A DNA stretch of 64,000 bases from Pseudokineococcus lusitanus (GCF_003751265.1 NZ_RJKN01000002.1:496001-560000); one strand, 5' to 3'; numbered from the stretch's first letter, positions 51,207 to 60,411 are shown. Program-made: numbers and translations. The notes: generated by a model not told the origin, from the sequence alone.

Positions 51207-52046
51207 TCAGTGGAGCGTGTACCCGCCGTCGGTGACGAGGACCGTGCCGGTGCAGAAGGACGACGCGTCGCTGGCGAGGTAGACGACGCTGGCCGCCACC
51301 TCCTCGGGCGTCGCGTAGCGCTGCATCGGCGCGTCCTCGATCCACATGCGGCGGAAGCGCGGCTCGTCGACCGGCGCCATCTCCGTCTTGACGTAGCCCG
51401 GGGCGAGCGCGTTGACGCGGATGCCCATCGGCGCCCACTCCGCCGCCAGCGACTTCGTCAGCTGGTGCACCGCCGCCTTGCTCGCGTTGTAGACGGGCTG
51501 CATCTGCGGGCGGTTGACGATCTGCGCGCTGATGGAGCCGATGTTGACGACCGTGCCGCGCACGCCGTCCGGGCCCTGCTGCGCGAGGAACGGCGCCGCC
51601 ACCTGCGACGGCAGCCAGACGCCGGTGACGTTGGTCTGCAGCACTTGCTGGAAGTGCTCGTCGCTCACCTCGAGCGCCGGCTCGTGGATGCACGTGCCCG
51701 CGTTGTTGACGAGGACCTGCAGCCCGCCGAGCTCGGCGACGACGCGCTCGACGCCGGCCTGCACCTCGGCGCGGTCGGTGACGTCCATCCGCAGCCCCAG
51801 CGTGCGCCGGCCGGTGGACGCGGCGATCTCCGCCGCGGCCTCGACGGAGGCCGCCTCGTCCCGCGCCGCCACGGCGACGTCGGCGCCCGCCTCCGCGAGC
51901 GCCTGGGCGAAGGCGCGGCCGAGGCCGCGGTAGCCACCGGTGACGAGCGCGACCCGCCCGTCGAGCCGGAAGCGGTCCAGCACACCGCTCGCCGCGCGGG
52001 GGCCGTGGCCCTCGGTCTGCACCGCGCCGCTCGTCCCCTCGCTCAC
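51207..52046 (-). CDS. short-chain dehydrogenase/reductase
   Basis: This 279-residue SDR has TGGYRGLGRAF, VNNAGTCIHEP, the active-site Ser in NIGSISAQIVN, and YNASK. The ending SFCTGTVLVTDGGYTLH is typical of sugar or polyol dehydrogenases. The GTG at 52046 overlaps the stop of the upstream zinc dehydrogenase as GTGA, so the two are one operon. Residues 1-25 before the Rossmann fold are low-complexity. Confidence 0.87.
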   Translation of the reverse strand: MSEGTSGAVQTEGHGPRAASGVLDRFRLDGRVALVTGGYRGLGRAFAQALAEAGADVAVAARDEAASVEAAAEIAASTGRRTLGLRMDVTDRAEVQAGVERVVAELGGLQVLVNNAGTCIHEPALEVSDEHFQQVLQTNVTGVWLPSQVAAPFLAQQGPDGVRGTVVNIGSISAQIVNRPQMQPVYNASKAAVHQLTKSLAAEWAPMGIRVNALAPGYVKTEMAPVDEPRFRRMWIEDAPMQRYATPEEVAASVVYLASDASSFCTGTVLVTDGGYTLH

Positions 52047-53107
52047 GCCGGGCCGCCCGCGACGTCGACGACGGCCTTCATGCTCAGCGGGTCGCCGTCG
52101 GCCTCGAGCGCGTCGGCGACGTGGTCGAGGTCGTAGCGGGCGGTCACCATCCCGTCGAGGTCGACGGCGCCCGTGCGGGCGAGCTCGATGGCGCGGGGCC
52201 ACGTGTCGACGTAGCGGAAGACGCCGGTGAGGGTGATCTCGCGGGTGGCGATGAGCTGGACCGGCAGCTCGATCTCCTCGGCACCGAGGCCCACGAGGAC
52301 GACGGCGCCGCCGCCGCGGACGGAGCGGATGCCCGACTGCACGGCCGGGGTGGCGCCGGTGCAGTCGACGAAGGCGTCGGCCTCGAGCGTCTCGAGCTCG
52401 GCGGCCGCCTCGCGCGGGTCGAGGGCGCGCGTGGCGCCGAACTGCAGGATCCGCTCGCGGCGGGACTCGACGAGGTCGGTGACGACGACCTCGGACGCCC
52501 CGCGGGCACGGGCGGCCATGGCGACCATCGCGCCGATGGGGCCGGCGCCGGCCACGAGGACGCGGTCGCCGAGGCTGACCTGCGCCTTGTGCATCGCCCA
52601 GATGCCGACCGACAGCGGCTCGAGCAGGCCGACGGCCGCGTCGGACAGGCTGTCCGGCACCGGGTGCGCGAAGTCCGCGGGGGCGGTGACGTACTCGCAG
52701 AACGCGCCGTCGACCGGCGGCGTCGCGTAGAAGATCATGTTGGGGCACAGGTTCATCCGGCCCGCGTGGCACTGCCGGCAGCGCCGGCACGGCTTCTGGG
52801 GCTCGAGGGCGACGCGCTGGCCGACCCGCGCCTCGGGGACGTCGCGGCCGACGCCGACGACGGTGCCGCCGACCTCGTGCCCGAGCACGAGGGGCCCGGT
52901 GACGACCATGTCGCCGATCCGGCCCTCCTTGTAGTAGTGGACGTCCGAGCCGCAGACGCCCACGGACCCGACGCGCACGAGCACCTCGTCGTCGGCGGGC
53001 ACCGGCACCGGGCGCTCCTGCACCTCGACGGCGCCCACGCCGGTCATGACGCTGGCGCGCATGGTGCGGGGCACGGCCCCGACGTCGCTGCTGGCTGTGG
53101 TGGTCAC
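52043..53107 (-). CDS. zinc-dependent polyol dehydrogenase (L-iditol 2-dehydrogenase type)
   Basis: This 354-residue medium-chain dehydrogenase oxidises polyols such as sorbitol or xylitol to ketoses. The catalytic zinc ligands are in GVCGSDVHYY and GHEVGG, and the structural zinc site is CRRCRQCHAGRMNLCPN. The cofactor motif is AGAGPIGAM with Asp in VVVTDL, implying NAD. It is the first gene of a two-gene operon with the SDR at 51207. The reading frame begins with a GTG at 53107. Confidence 0.9.
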   Translation of the reverse strand: MTTTASSDVGAVPRTMRASVMTGVGAVEVQERPVPVPADDEVLVRVGSVGVCGSDVHYYKEGRIGDMVVTGPLVLGHEVGGTVVGVGRDVPEARVGQRVALEPQKPCRRCRQCHAGRMNLCPNMIFYATPPVDGAFCEYVTAPADFAHPVPDSLSDAAVGLLEPLSVGIWAMHKAQVSLGDRVLVAGAGPIGAMVAMAARARGASEVVVTDLVESRRERILQFGATRALDPREAAAELETLEADAFVDCTGATPAVQSGIRSVRGGGAVVLVGLGAEEIELPVQLIATREITLTGVFRYVDTWPRAIELARTGAVDLDGMVTARYDLDHVADALEADGDPLSMKAVVDVAGGPA

Positions 53108-53152
53108 GCTGGCCGCCTCTCGTCTCCGGCGGCGCTCCGGCGCACCGCCGGG

Positions 53153-55435
53153 TCAGATCATGCCCGCCCGGGTCCGGTCGCCGTCGGGGCGCCCGGTGGC
53201 CGGGCCCGCGGGTGCCGCCGCGAGGGGGAGCCGCGGCGCGGGCACGGGCGGCACGGGCGGCACGGGCGGCGGGTCGCCGAGGACGCCCGCCGCGTAGTCC
53301 GCCGCCGCGAGCGGCCGGGAGAACAGCCAGCCCTGGCCGTAGCGGACGCCGAGCTCGACGAGCCGGGCCCGCTGCTCCGGCGTCTCGACGCCCTCGGCGA
53401 GGACGTCCAGGCGCATGGTCCGCGAGAGCGCCGCGAGCCCCGCGACGACCTGGCTGCGGCCGGGCAGCGCCTGGACGACGGAGCGGTCCACCTTGAGCAG
53501 CGTGACGGGGAAGCGCTCGAGGTAGTCCAGCGACGTGTAGCCGGTGCCGTAGTCGTCGAGGTGCACCTCCACGCCGAGCCCGCGCAGCCGCTGCAGCGTC
53601 GCCGCGAGGCCGTCGTCGTCGGGCAGGGGCTCGTGCTCGGTGATCTCCACGCGCAGCTGGCGGCCGGGGACGCCGGCACGGGCGAGGCCGTCGGCCACCC
53701 GGTCGGCGAGCGCCGGGTCGAGCAGGCTCGAGCGGGTGAGGTTGACGCTGACGGGCAGCACGCGGCGGCGCTGGTCGCGCCAGCGGCCCATCTGCTCGAG
53801 CACCTCGGCGAGGACGGCGGCGTCGAGCTCGGCGTCCAGGCCCGTCGTCGCGACGTGGCCGAGGAACGCGTCGGGCGCGAGCAGGCCCTGCTCGGGGTGG
53901 CGCCAGCGGACGAGCGCCTCCGCGCCGACGACCTCGCCCGTCCGCAGCTCGACGAGCGGCTGGTAGTGCATCTCGAGGCGGCCGACCGCGGGCGACCGCC
54001 CGCCGAGGAGCTGGCGGACCTGGCTCGTGAGGGTGAGCCGCTCGACGACGGCCTCCCGCTGCTCCGGGGCGTAGACCCGCGCCCGGTCGCGGCCGTCGCC
54101 CTTCGCCGCGTAGAGCGCGACGTCGGCGCGCGTCAGCAGCTCCGACAGGCCGAGGCCCGGGACGGGGGGCGTGACGCCGACGCTCGCGGTGCAGCGCACC
54201 GAGACCCCGCCGGCGCCGTCCACGACGACCGACGCGCGCATGGCCGCGACGACGCGCTCGGCGACGGCGACCTCGCGGCCCGGGTGGACGAGGACGGCGA
54301 ACTCGTCGCCGCCGAAGCGCGCGACGACGCCGTCGTCCGCGACGGCCTCGAGGAGGCGGGCGCGCACGACGAGGAGGAGCTGGTCGCCGGCGTCGTGGCC
54401 GTAGCTGTCGTTGACGTCCTTGAAGTCGTCGAGGTCGACGAGCAGGAGCGCCCACGGGTGCTCGGCCTGGTCGTGGACGCGGGCGAGGCCGCGCCGGTTG
54501 CGGAGGTCGGTGAGGGGGTCGTGCTCGGCCTGGTGCTCGAGCCGCCGGGTCGCGGCGAAGGCGCGCAGCACCGCCGTGGCGGCGGAGAGGGTGCCGACGG
54601 CGATGTGGAGGGCCTCGGGCAGCGCGCCGGTGCCGAGCTGGCGGTCGACGGCCCAGAGCCCGGCGGGGGCCAGCACGAGCGGCAGCGCCGCGAGGACGAC
54701 CTTCGAGCCGGCGGCGCGCTCCACGAGCGCCTCGGCGACGAGGGCGGAGCGGGAGCTCGGCAGCAGCGCCGCGACGGCGAAGAGGAGGCTGCCGGCGCCG
54801 AGCGCGAGGGCGGGGAGGTCGCCGGCACCGGCCGCGAGCGGCTCGGCCAGGCCGCCGGTCGACATGAGGACGGCACCCAGCAGGAGCGTCACCCACGCCG
54901 GCTGGAGGCGGCGGCGCGAGAGGGCGAGCCGGCCGAGGAAGGCGGTGATGACGACCTGGACGCTCGCGAGGGCGGCGACCGGGCGCTCCTCTCCGAGGAG
55001 CTGCGCCACCTGCACGACGGCCAGCACGACGACGACGAGGACGGTCACGGTGTCGAAGAGGTCCGGCCGCCGACGGGCCCGCGCGACCCACCGCATGACG
55101 ACGACGACGAGGACCCCGGCCATGACGAGGCAGAGCGCGTCGCAGACCTGCTGGGCGACGACGACGTCGTGCGCCTGGGCGAGCCGGCCGACGCCCCACG
55201 TGGCCATGACGGCGGCGACGAGGAGCCAGAGCCACGCGTTGGTCTGCCGGTGCACGAGGACGCCGACGACCATGACCGCCGCGGTCGCGACGCCGCACAC
55301 GAGCAGGGGCGTGACGCCCGCCGCGAGCGCGGCGAGGGCCACGAGGAGGAGCACCACGACGGCAGCCGTCGGCAGCGCGGGCGGCCGGGCCCCACGGGCC
55401 GGCGCCCGACGACGTCGTGCCGGCGTCTCGCTCAC
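53153..55435 (-). CDS. membrane GGDEF-EAL c-di-GMP protein
   Basis: This 760-residue protein has about nine hydrophobic segments in the first 310 residues, starting AAVVVLLLVALAALAAGVTP. A GGDEF domain follows, with the intact metal motif LLLVDLDDFKDVND and FGGDEF, then an EAL domain with EALVRWRHPE, SVNLTRSSLL, VEITEHEPL, DDYGTGYTSL and LLKVDRSVV. Both catalytic sets look intact. The C-terminal tail has PPVPPVPP repeats from a tandem DNA repeat near 53237-53270. The GTG at 55435 is preferred to 55522. Confidence 0.9.
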   Translation of the reverse strand: MSETPARRRRAPARGARPPALPTAAVVVLLLVALAALAAGVTPLLVCGVATAAVMVVGVLVHRQTNAWLWLLVAAVMATWGVGRLAQAHDVVVAQQVCDALCLVMAGVLVVVVMRWVARARRRPDLFDTVTVLVVVVLAVVQVAQLLGEERPVAALASVQVVITAFLGRLALSRRRLQPAWVTLLLGAVLMSTGGLAEPLAAGAGDLPALALGAGSLLFAVAALLPSSRSALVAEALVERAAGSKVVLAALPLVLAPAGLWAVDRQLGTGALPEALHIAVGTLSAATAVLRAFAATRRLEHQAEHDPLTDLRNRRGLARVHDQAEHPWALLLVDLDDFKDVNDSYGHDAGDQLLLVVRARLLEAVADDGVVARFGGDEFAVLVHPGREVAVAERVVAAMRASVVVDGAGGVSVRCTASVGVTPPVPGLGLSELLTRADVALYAAKGDGRDRARVYAPEQREAVVERLTLTSQVRQLLGGRSPAVGRLEMHYQPLVELRTGEVVGAEALVRWRHPEQGLLAPDAFLGHVATTGLDAELDAAVLAEVLEQMGRWRDQRRRVLPVSVNLTRSSLLDPALADRVADGLARAGVPGRQLRVEITEHEPLPDDDGLAATLQRLRGLGVEVHLDDYGTGYTSLDYLERFPVTLLKVDRSVVQALPGRSQVVAGLAALSRTMRLDVLAEGVETPEQRARLVELGVRYGQGWLFSRPLAAADYAAGVLGDPPPVPPVPPVPAPRLPLAAAPAGPATGRPDGDRTRAGMI

Positions 55436-55614
55436 GTGCCCCTGGTCGGCAGCCCGGCGTGCGCGACGCACCGGCCGCGGCGGAGGGCACCCGGTCGGGC
55501 GCACCGCTGACGCCGTGGTCACCCGGACGGCGCACCGCGGGGTGGTAGACCGGGGCGGGCCGCCGCCCGGCGGCCGCGCCCGCGCGCCCGACGACCGCCC
55601 GCCCGAGGAGCCCC

Positions 55615-56676
55615 GTGACCGACCGAGAGCCCGGGCGGCTGCGCCTGGCCGTCGCCACCGCCCTGGACGACGGCGCCCGCGCCCTGCTCACCGAGCGCGA
55701 GCCCCGCGTCGACCTCGTCGTCGGGCCGGAGCTGCACGCCCCGGTCCGCTTCCCCGGCGACCAGGGGGGCGACCCGGACTTCCGCCGCACGCCCGAGCAG
55801 CAGGCCGAGTTCGAGCGCCTCCTCGACGGCGCCGACGCCGTCCTCGGCGTCCCCGACGACTCCCCCGCGGCGCTCGCCCGGCTCGTCCGCGCCAACCCCG
55901 GGCTGCGCTGGGTCCACACCCCCGCGGCGGGCGGCGGGCAGTCGGTGCGCGCGGCTCGGCTGACGCCCGAGGAGCTGGAGCGGGTCGCCGTCACGACGTC
56001 GGCCGGCGTGCACGCGCAGGCGCTGACGGAGTTCGCGCTGCTCGGGCTCCTCGCGGGCGCCAAGCGGCTGCCGCGGCTGCAGGCCGACTCGGCCGCGCAC
56101 CGGTGGGCCGGCTCGTGGCTCATGGGCCAGCTCGCGGGCTCCACCGTCCTCGTCGTCGGGCTCGGCGGCATCGGCACGGAGGTCGCCCGGGTGCTCTCCG
56201 CGCTCGGGGCGCGCGTCGTCGGCTCGAGCCGGCGCGGCCGCCCGGTCGAGGGCGTCGACGAGATGGTCCCCGCCGACCGGCTGGCCGAGGCCGCCGGGCG
56301 GGTCGACGCCGTCGTCGTCACGCTGCCCGGCACGCCCGCGACCAAGGGCCTCGTCGGCGCCGACGTCTTCGCCGCGCTGCGCCCCGGGACGACCTTCGTC
56401 AACGTCGGCCGCGGCACCGCCGTCGACGAGGAGGCCCTCGTCCGCGCCCTCGACGACGGCCGCGTCGGCTTCGCGGCGCTCGACGTCGTCGCCCGCGAGC
56501 CGCTGGACGAGGGCAGCCCGCTGTGGGACCGGCCCGACGTCCTCCTCAGCCCGCACACCGCCGCGCAGACGACGACGCTCGACCACCGCATCGCCGAGCT
56601 CGCCGCCGACAACGCCGGCCGCCTGCTCGACGGCCGGGAGCTCCGCAACCGCGTGGACGTCGTCGAGTTCTACTGA
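55615..56676 (+). CDS. D-isomer-specific 2-hydroxyacid dehydrogenase
   Basis: This 353-residue NAD-dependent enzyme reduces 2-keto acids or oxidises 2-hydroxy acids. It has the cofactor motif VVGLGGIGTEVARVL, the catalytic Arg in FVNVGRGTAVDE, the Glu in VAREPLDEGSPLW and the His in LSPHTAAQT. The N-terminal catalytic half has GADAVLGVPDDSP. GAGGAG precedes the GTG. The substrate is unknown; the polyol cluster upstream offers no firm clue. Confidence 0.9.
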   Translation: MTDREPGRLRLAVATALDDGARALLTEREPRVDLVVGPELHAPVRFPGDQGGDPDFRRTPEQQAEFERLLDGADAVLGVPDDSPAALARLVRANPGLRWVHTPAAGGGQSVRAARLTPEELERVAVTTSAGVHAQALTEFALLGLLAGAKRLPRLQADSAAHRWAGSWLMGQLAGSTVLVVGLGGIGTEVARVLSALGARVVGSSRRGRPVEGVDEMVPADRLAEAAGRVDAVVVTLPGTPATKGLVGADVFAALRPGTTFVNVGRGTAVDEEALVRALDDGRVGFAALDVVAREPLDEGSPLWDRPDVLLSPHTAAQTTTLDHRIAELAADNAGRLLDGRELRNRVDVVEFY

Positions 56677-56689
56677 CGCCGGCGCCCGT

Positions 56690-56749
56690 CCACCGGCACA
56701 GGGGCACCCACGTGCCCACGAGTCGCCCACCCACCGGCACAAGGGCACC
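56690..56749. repeat. 41-base-spaced direct repeat between convergent genes
   Basis: A 19-base sequence, CCACCGGCACAGGGGCACC, recurs at 56731 with one base changed. The spacing, 41 bases, equals that of the unrelated repeat at 51123. It lies after the hydroxyacid dehydrogenase gene. Confidence 0.7.
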
Positions 56750-56780
56750 GATGTGCCGGAGACGGACGGGGGCGCGCTCG

Positions 56781-57173
56781 TCAGCCCATGCCGTGGACCT
56801 TGTCGGCCTCCACGACGAGCACCACCCGCTGCTGGTCGCGGCCGCCGTACCAGGCGTAGGGGCGGCCGGTGTAGCGCTGCGCCAGCGCGTCGATGTGCTC
56901 GGCGGCGCCGTCCGTCGTCGTGCGGACGACGCGGCCGCGCACGGAGATGTAGCGGAACGGGTTCTCGGGGTCCTGGACGGCGACGCTGACCCGCGGGTCC
57001 CGCTCGACGTTCCGCGTCTTCTGGTAGCCGACGACGGTGTTGACGAGCACGTGCTCGCCGTCGGTGTCCACCCACGTCTGGGTCGTCTGCGGCGAGCCGT
57101 CCGGCATGAGCGTCGTGACGAAGGCGGGGCTCGGCGCACGCAGCAGGGCGAGCAGGTCCTCGGGCAGGTCCAC
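56781..57173 (-). CDS. PPOX-class F420-dependent oxidoreductase-like protein
   Basis: This 130-residue split-barrel protein resembles the pyridoxamine-phosphate-oxidase superfamily group that binds F420 or FMN. It has PAFVTTLMPDGSPQTTQTWV, VLVNTVVGYQKTRNVERDPR, and FRYISVRGRVVRTT. The C-terminus RVVLVVEADKVHGMG is typical. GGAGG precedes the GTG at 57173. It is divergent from the dihydrofolate reductase-like gene at 57305. The substrate is unknown. Confidence 0.85.
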   Translation of the reverse strand: MDLPEDLLALLRAPSPAFVTTLMPDGSPQTTQTWVDTDGEHVLVNTVVGYQKTRNVERDPRVSVAVQDPENPFRYISVRGRVVRTTTDGAAEHIDALAQRYTGRPYAWYGGRDQQRVVLVVEADKVHGMG

Positions 57174-57304
57174 GGTTCCTCCGGTGCTCGCGGCACCCGG
57201 GCGGTCCCGCTCCGCCCACCCTGCGCCGCGCCCGCCGCCCCCGCGCGCCGACCCGCCGCGCGTCCGACGGGTCCGCCCGCCGCCGCTCGGGCAGGCTGGT
57301 CCCC

Positions 57305-57976
57305 ATGAGCGCCGCAGCCGGCCCGACCGCCCACCACGGGGGGCCCGGCGGGGCCCCCGCCGCCCACGACGAGGCACCCGCCCACGCCGTCGCGCCCGCC
57401 CTCGAGGGGTGCGTCTTCATCGGCATGTCGGTGGACGGCTTCATCGCCCGCCTCGACGGCGACCTCGACTGGCTGACCGAGCGCGGCGAGGCCGCCGGGG
57501 ACGCCGGCTTCCGCGACTTCGTCTCGAGCGTGGACGCCGTCCTCATGGGCCGGGGCACCTACGAGGTCATCGCCGGCTTCGACAGCTGGCCGTACCAGGA
57601 CAAGCCCGTGCACGTGCTCTCCTCGTCGCTGCGCGACGGCGACGACGCCCGCGTCGTCGTGCACGCCGACCTCGAGGACGCCGTCGCGGCGCTGTCCGAG
57701 GCGGGCGTCGTGCGCGTCTACGTCGACGGCGGCCGGGCCGTGCAGGCGTGCCTCGCCGCGGGCCTGGTCACCGAGCTGACCCTCTCCCGCGTGCCCGTGC
57801 TCATCGGCTCCGGCGCCCCGCTGTTCGGCCCGCTGCCCGCGGACGTCGACCTGGAGCACCGCCGTACCGAGGTCCTGCCCGGCGGGATGGTGCAGACGAC
57901 GTACGGCGTCGTCCCGGCGCCGACCGCCGCGCCCGCGGTGGACGACCTCGCCGCCGACGAGTGGGGCGACGGCTGA
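57305..57976 (+). CDS. dihydrofolate reductase/RibD C-terminal-like protein
   Basis: This 223-residue protein has a low-complexity leader of about 33 residues, then the fold CVFIGMSVDGFIARLDGDLD, VLMGRGTYEVI, KPVHVLSSSL, VYVDGGRAVQACLAAGLVTE and PVLIGSGAPLFGPL. This is the YyaP/RibD-C family, related to dihydrofolate reductase and riboflavin reductase; its reaction is not known. The start of the leader is uncertain: ATG 57305 is the first in-frame ATG. A terminator follows. Confidence 0.85.
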   Translation: MSAAAGPTAHHGGPGGAPAAHDEAPAHAVAPALEGCVFIGMSVDGFIARLDGDLDWLTERGEAAGDAGFRDFVSSVDAVLMGRGTYEVIAGFDSWPYQDKPVHVLSSSLRDGDDARVVVHADLEDAVAALSEAGVVRVYVDGGRAVQACLAAGLVTELTLSRVPVLIGSGAPLFGPLPADVDLEHRRTEVLPGGMVQTTYGVVPAPTAAPAVDDLAADEWGDG

Positions 57977-57994
57977 CCCACCCGGCGCCGGACG

Positions 57995-58036
57995 CACGAC
58001 GAGGGGGACGCCCGGGCGGGCGTCCCCCTCGTCGTG
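57995..58036. terminator. bidirectional hairpin terminator
   Basis: A long stem (CACGACGAGGGGGACGCCC paired with its complement, tiny loop) lies between convergent genes. Confidence 0.82.
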
Positions 58037-58049
58037 GGTGGTGCGGGCG

Positions 58050-58619
58050 TCAGGCGCCGGCGCGCACCGTCCGCAGCGCGGCGGACCACTTCTCGAGCTG
58101 GCCGAAGAGCGCCTGGGCGGCGTCGGCGTGCTGCGGGCCCGGCGTGAACGTCGAGAAGTTCTCGAAGTCGGTGAAGAGGTTGAAGCCGAGCTGGCCGCGG
58201 ACGTGCGCGACCTGCAGCTCGGAGAGCACGAGGCGCAGCTGCTCGACGGCGCGGGCGCCCTGGAAGGAGCCGTAGGAGACGAGGGCCGCGGCCTTGTCGT
58301 TCCACTCGCCGTAGATGCTGTCGAGGGCGTTCTTCAGCACCGCGGAGAAGGAGTGGTTGTACTCCGGCGTGACGATGACGTAGCCGTCGTAGCGGCCGAT
58401 CGTCTCGGCGAAGCGGACGACCTCGGGACGCTCGGAGGCCTTCATCGACGGGCCCATCGGCTCGTCGAAGAACGGGAGCGGGTGGTCGCGGAGGTCGACG
58501 AGCTCGTAGGTGGCGCCCTCGCGCCCCTTCGCCTGCTCGAGGACCCAGTCGGCGACGGCGCCGCCGTTGCGGCCCTCGCGGGTGCTGCCGAGGATGACGG
58601 CGATCTTCAGGTCGGACAT
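58050..58619 (-). CDS. NADPH-dependent FMN reductase
   Basis: This 189-residue flavodoxin-fold protein has the FMN loop LGSTREGRNG and the conserved TPEYNHSFSAVLKNALD motif. Such enzymes reduce FMN, quinones or azo compounds in the cytosol. GAGGGAG precedes the ATG. It is divergent from the MarR gene; a TAGGTT -10-like box (58700-58695, minus strand) is followed by an inverted repeat at 58680-58693, fitting repression by MarR. Confidence 0.9.
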   Translation of the reverse strand: MSDLKIAVILGSTREGRNGGAVADWVLEQAKGREGATYELVDLRDHPLPFFDEPMGPSMKASERPEVVRFAETIGRYDGYVIVTPEYNHSFSAVLKNALDSIYGEWNDKAAALVSYGSFQGARAVEQLRLVLSELQVAHVRGQLGFNLFTDFENFSTFTPGPQHADAAQALFGQLEKWSAALRTVRAGA

Positions 58620-58679
58620 GGGGGACTCCCTCGCGTCGGGGCGTGCCCGTCGTCGACGGCGCCCGGTCGGGTGCGGAAA

Positions 58680-58693
58680 CTTGCTCGCGCAAG
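58680..58693. promoter_or_regulatory. MarR operator
   Basis: CTTGC-N4-GCAAG lies just downstream of the likely -10 of the reductase gene. A weaker relative, CTT-N8-AAG, lies at 58709-58722 before the MarR start. Confidence 0.6.
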
Positions 58694-58734
58694 CAACCTA
58701 GCACGGTGCTTCAGCGCACAAGTACTCTGGCCGG

Positions 58735-59259
58735 GTGACGGAGGAGCCGGAGGGGGTCGTCCCCCTCGACGCGGAGGAGGAGGCGTTCCTCCGCGCCCTC
58801 GCGCGGCTCCTCGTCACGCTGCCCCGGGTGCTCGAGGAGGACCTCCTCCGCGACGGCCGGATGTCGACGAGCGAGTACTTCGTCCTCGTCCACCTCTCCG
58901 AGGCGGCGGGCCGCCGCCTGCGGATGAGCGACCTCGCGCGGGCCGCGGCGCTGTCGCTGTCCGGCATCACCCGTGTCGTCCAGCGCCTCGAAGCGGCCGA
59001 CCTCGTGCGCCGCGAGCGCTCGCCCGAGGACGGGCGCGGGTGGTTCGCCGTCCTCACCGCCGGGGGCCTCGCCCGCCTGGAGGAGACCTGGCCCGCGCAC
59101 CTCGGCAGCACCCGGCGGCGGCTCTTCGACCACCTCGCGGGCGTCGACCTCGCGCCGGTCACGGCGGCCCTCGACGCCGTCGTCCGCTCCGCCGTCGAGG
59201 GGCCCTGCGCCGCCGAGGAGCCCGGGGCGTGCGACGGCCCGCCCGCCGGTCGCGGCTAG
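58735..59259 (+). CDS. MarR family transcriptional regulator
   Basis: This 174-residue winged-helix repressor has EYFVLVHLSEAAGRRLRMSD, LARAAALSLSGITRVVQRLE and RRERSPEDGRGWFAVLT, the MarR wing. TACTCT lies 6 bases before the GTG, suggesting a leaderless mRNA. It is divergent from the FMN reductase, its likely target. Its stop (TAG) shares the palindrome CTAG at 59256-59259 with the stop of the convergent PhzF gene. Confidence 0.9.
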   Translation: MTEEPEGVVPLDAEEEAFLRALARLLVTLPRVLEEDLLRDGRMSTSEYFVLVHLSEAAGRRLRMSDLARAAALSLSGITRVVQRLEAADLVRRERSPEDGRGWFAVLTAGGLARLEETWPAHLGSTRRRLFDHLAGVDLAPVTAALDAVVRSAVEGPCAAEEPGACDGPPAGRG

Positions 59260-60125
59260 AGCGCGACCTCGCCCGTCACGCCGAGCAGCGTCCCGCCGCC
59301 GACGCGGACCTCCCGGCCGCCGTCGCCGTCCACGACGTCGACGTGCACCCGTCCACGACGCCCGAGCGCCGTGCCCTGCGCGGCGACGTAGGGCGCCGAG
59401 AGCCGGCCGGAGCCGAGCAGCCACTGCGCGAGACCGGCGTTGAGGCTCCCGGTGACGGGGTCCTCGACGCCGACGGCCCCGAAGGCGAAGGCGCGGACCT
59501 CGACGTCGACGCCCTCCGCCGCGCCCGCCGGGTGGGGCCCGACGACGCCGACCTCGAGGCCGGCGAGCTCGGCCGGGTCGGGCTCGAGGGCGAGCACCGC
59601 GGCGGCGTCGCGCAGCAGGAGGCTCACCCAGCCGGGTCCGTTGTCCGTCCAGGCGGCGTCCACGACGTCGCCCTCCGCCAGCCCGAGCCCGCGCCGGAGC
59701 TGGGCGAGCAGGCCCTCGTCCACGGCGCCGCTGCGGACGAGGGGCGGCGCGGTGAAGGCGAGCCGCTCACCCCCGCCCGGCGTCGTGCCCCCGCGGTGGA
59801 CGGCGACGAGGCCGGCCCCGCACTCCTGCACGAGGTGCCCGGCCCGCGGCTCGCCGCCGGCCGCGAGCCATGCCCGCGCCGAGCCGAGCGTCGGGTGCCC
59901 GGCGAAGGGGAGCTCGCGCCCGGGCGTGAAGATCCGCAGCCGGTAGTCGGCCGACGGGTCGCGCGGCGGGAGCAGGAAGGTGGTCTCCGAGAGGTTGGTC
60001 CAGCGCGCGAAGGCCTGCATCGCGGCGTCGTCGAGGCCCTCGGCGTCGTGGACGACGGCCACGGGGTTGCCGAGGCCGGGCCCGGGGGCCTCGGTGAAGA
60101 CGTCGACCTGGGAGAAGCGGCGCAC
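59256..60125 (-). CDS. PhzF family isomerase/epimerase
   Basis: This 289-residue protein has the PhzF fold: FSQVDVFTEAPGPGLGNPVA, NLSETTFLLPP with the catalytic Glu, LPFAGHPTLGSARAWL and VEDPVTGSLNAGLAQWL. The family includes diaminopimelate-epimerase-like isomerases; only a few members act in phenazine synthesis, and no phenazine genes are nearby. The GTG at 60125 gives VRRFSQVDVF. The stop overlaps that of MarR. Confidence 0.88.
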   Translation of the reverse strand: MRRFSQVDVFTEAPGPGLGNPVAVVHDAEGLDDAAMQAFARWTNLSETTFLLPPRDPSADYRLRIFTPGRELPFAGHPTLGSARAWLAAGGEPRAGHLVQECGAGLVAVHRGGTTPGGGERLAFTAPPLVRSGAVDEGLLAQLRRGLGLAEGDVVDAAWTDNGPGWVSLLLRDAAAVLALEPDPAELAGLEVGVVGPHPAGAAEGVDVEVRAFAFGAVGVEDPVTGSLNAGLAQWLLGSGRLSAPYVAAQGTALGRRGRVHVDVVDGDGGREVRVGGGTLLGVTGEVAL

Positions 60126-60411
60126 CCGGGCATCCTGCCCGCCCTCACCACGGGCGGCCGCCGTACGGCAGGAGATGGTCGGCCCTCGCGGACCGACCGG
60201 ACCGCTGACCTGCGACGACGCCGGGGCGTCCCGAACGACGCCTGTCGCGCGGCGGCGCACCGGGTGGTCCACCGCCGGGGCACCTCATCCCCTGGTAGGA
60301 GGTCGGGTCCCACCCCCGGGCTGACGACGGCGCCCCGCCCCGCGCGGGAGGGTCGGACCACGAGGCCGCCCGGCGGCGGCCACCGACGACGGCACGACGG
60401 GGGCGACGGCG
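60126..60411. other. intergenic region, nothing recognised
   Basis: No convincing gene, RNA or repeat was seen in these 286 bases between the divergent PhzF and small hypothetical genes. Confidence 0.5.

Noticed and set aside
51207-56648. An 1,813-codon open frame on the minus strand
   Set aside because: It spans several real genes in other frames and has an arginine/alanine-rich, low-complexity translation upstream of the SDR. It is an artefact of the very high GC content.
59256-60125. Phenazine biosynthesis gene
   Set aside because: The PhzF fold is present, but no other phz gene is nearby and most PhzF-like proteins are unrelated to phenazines.
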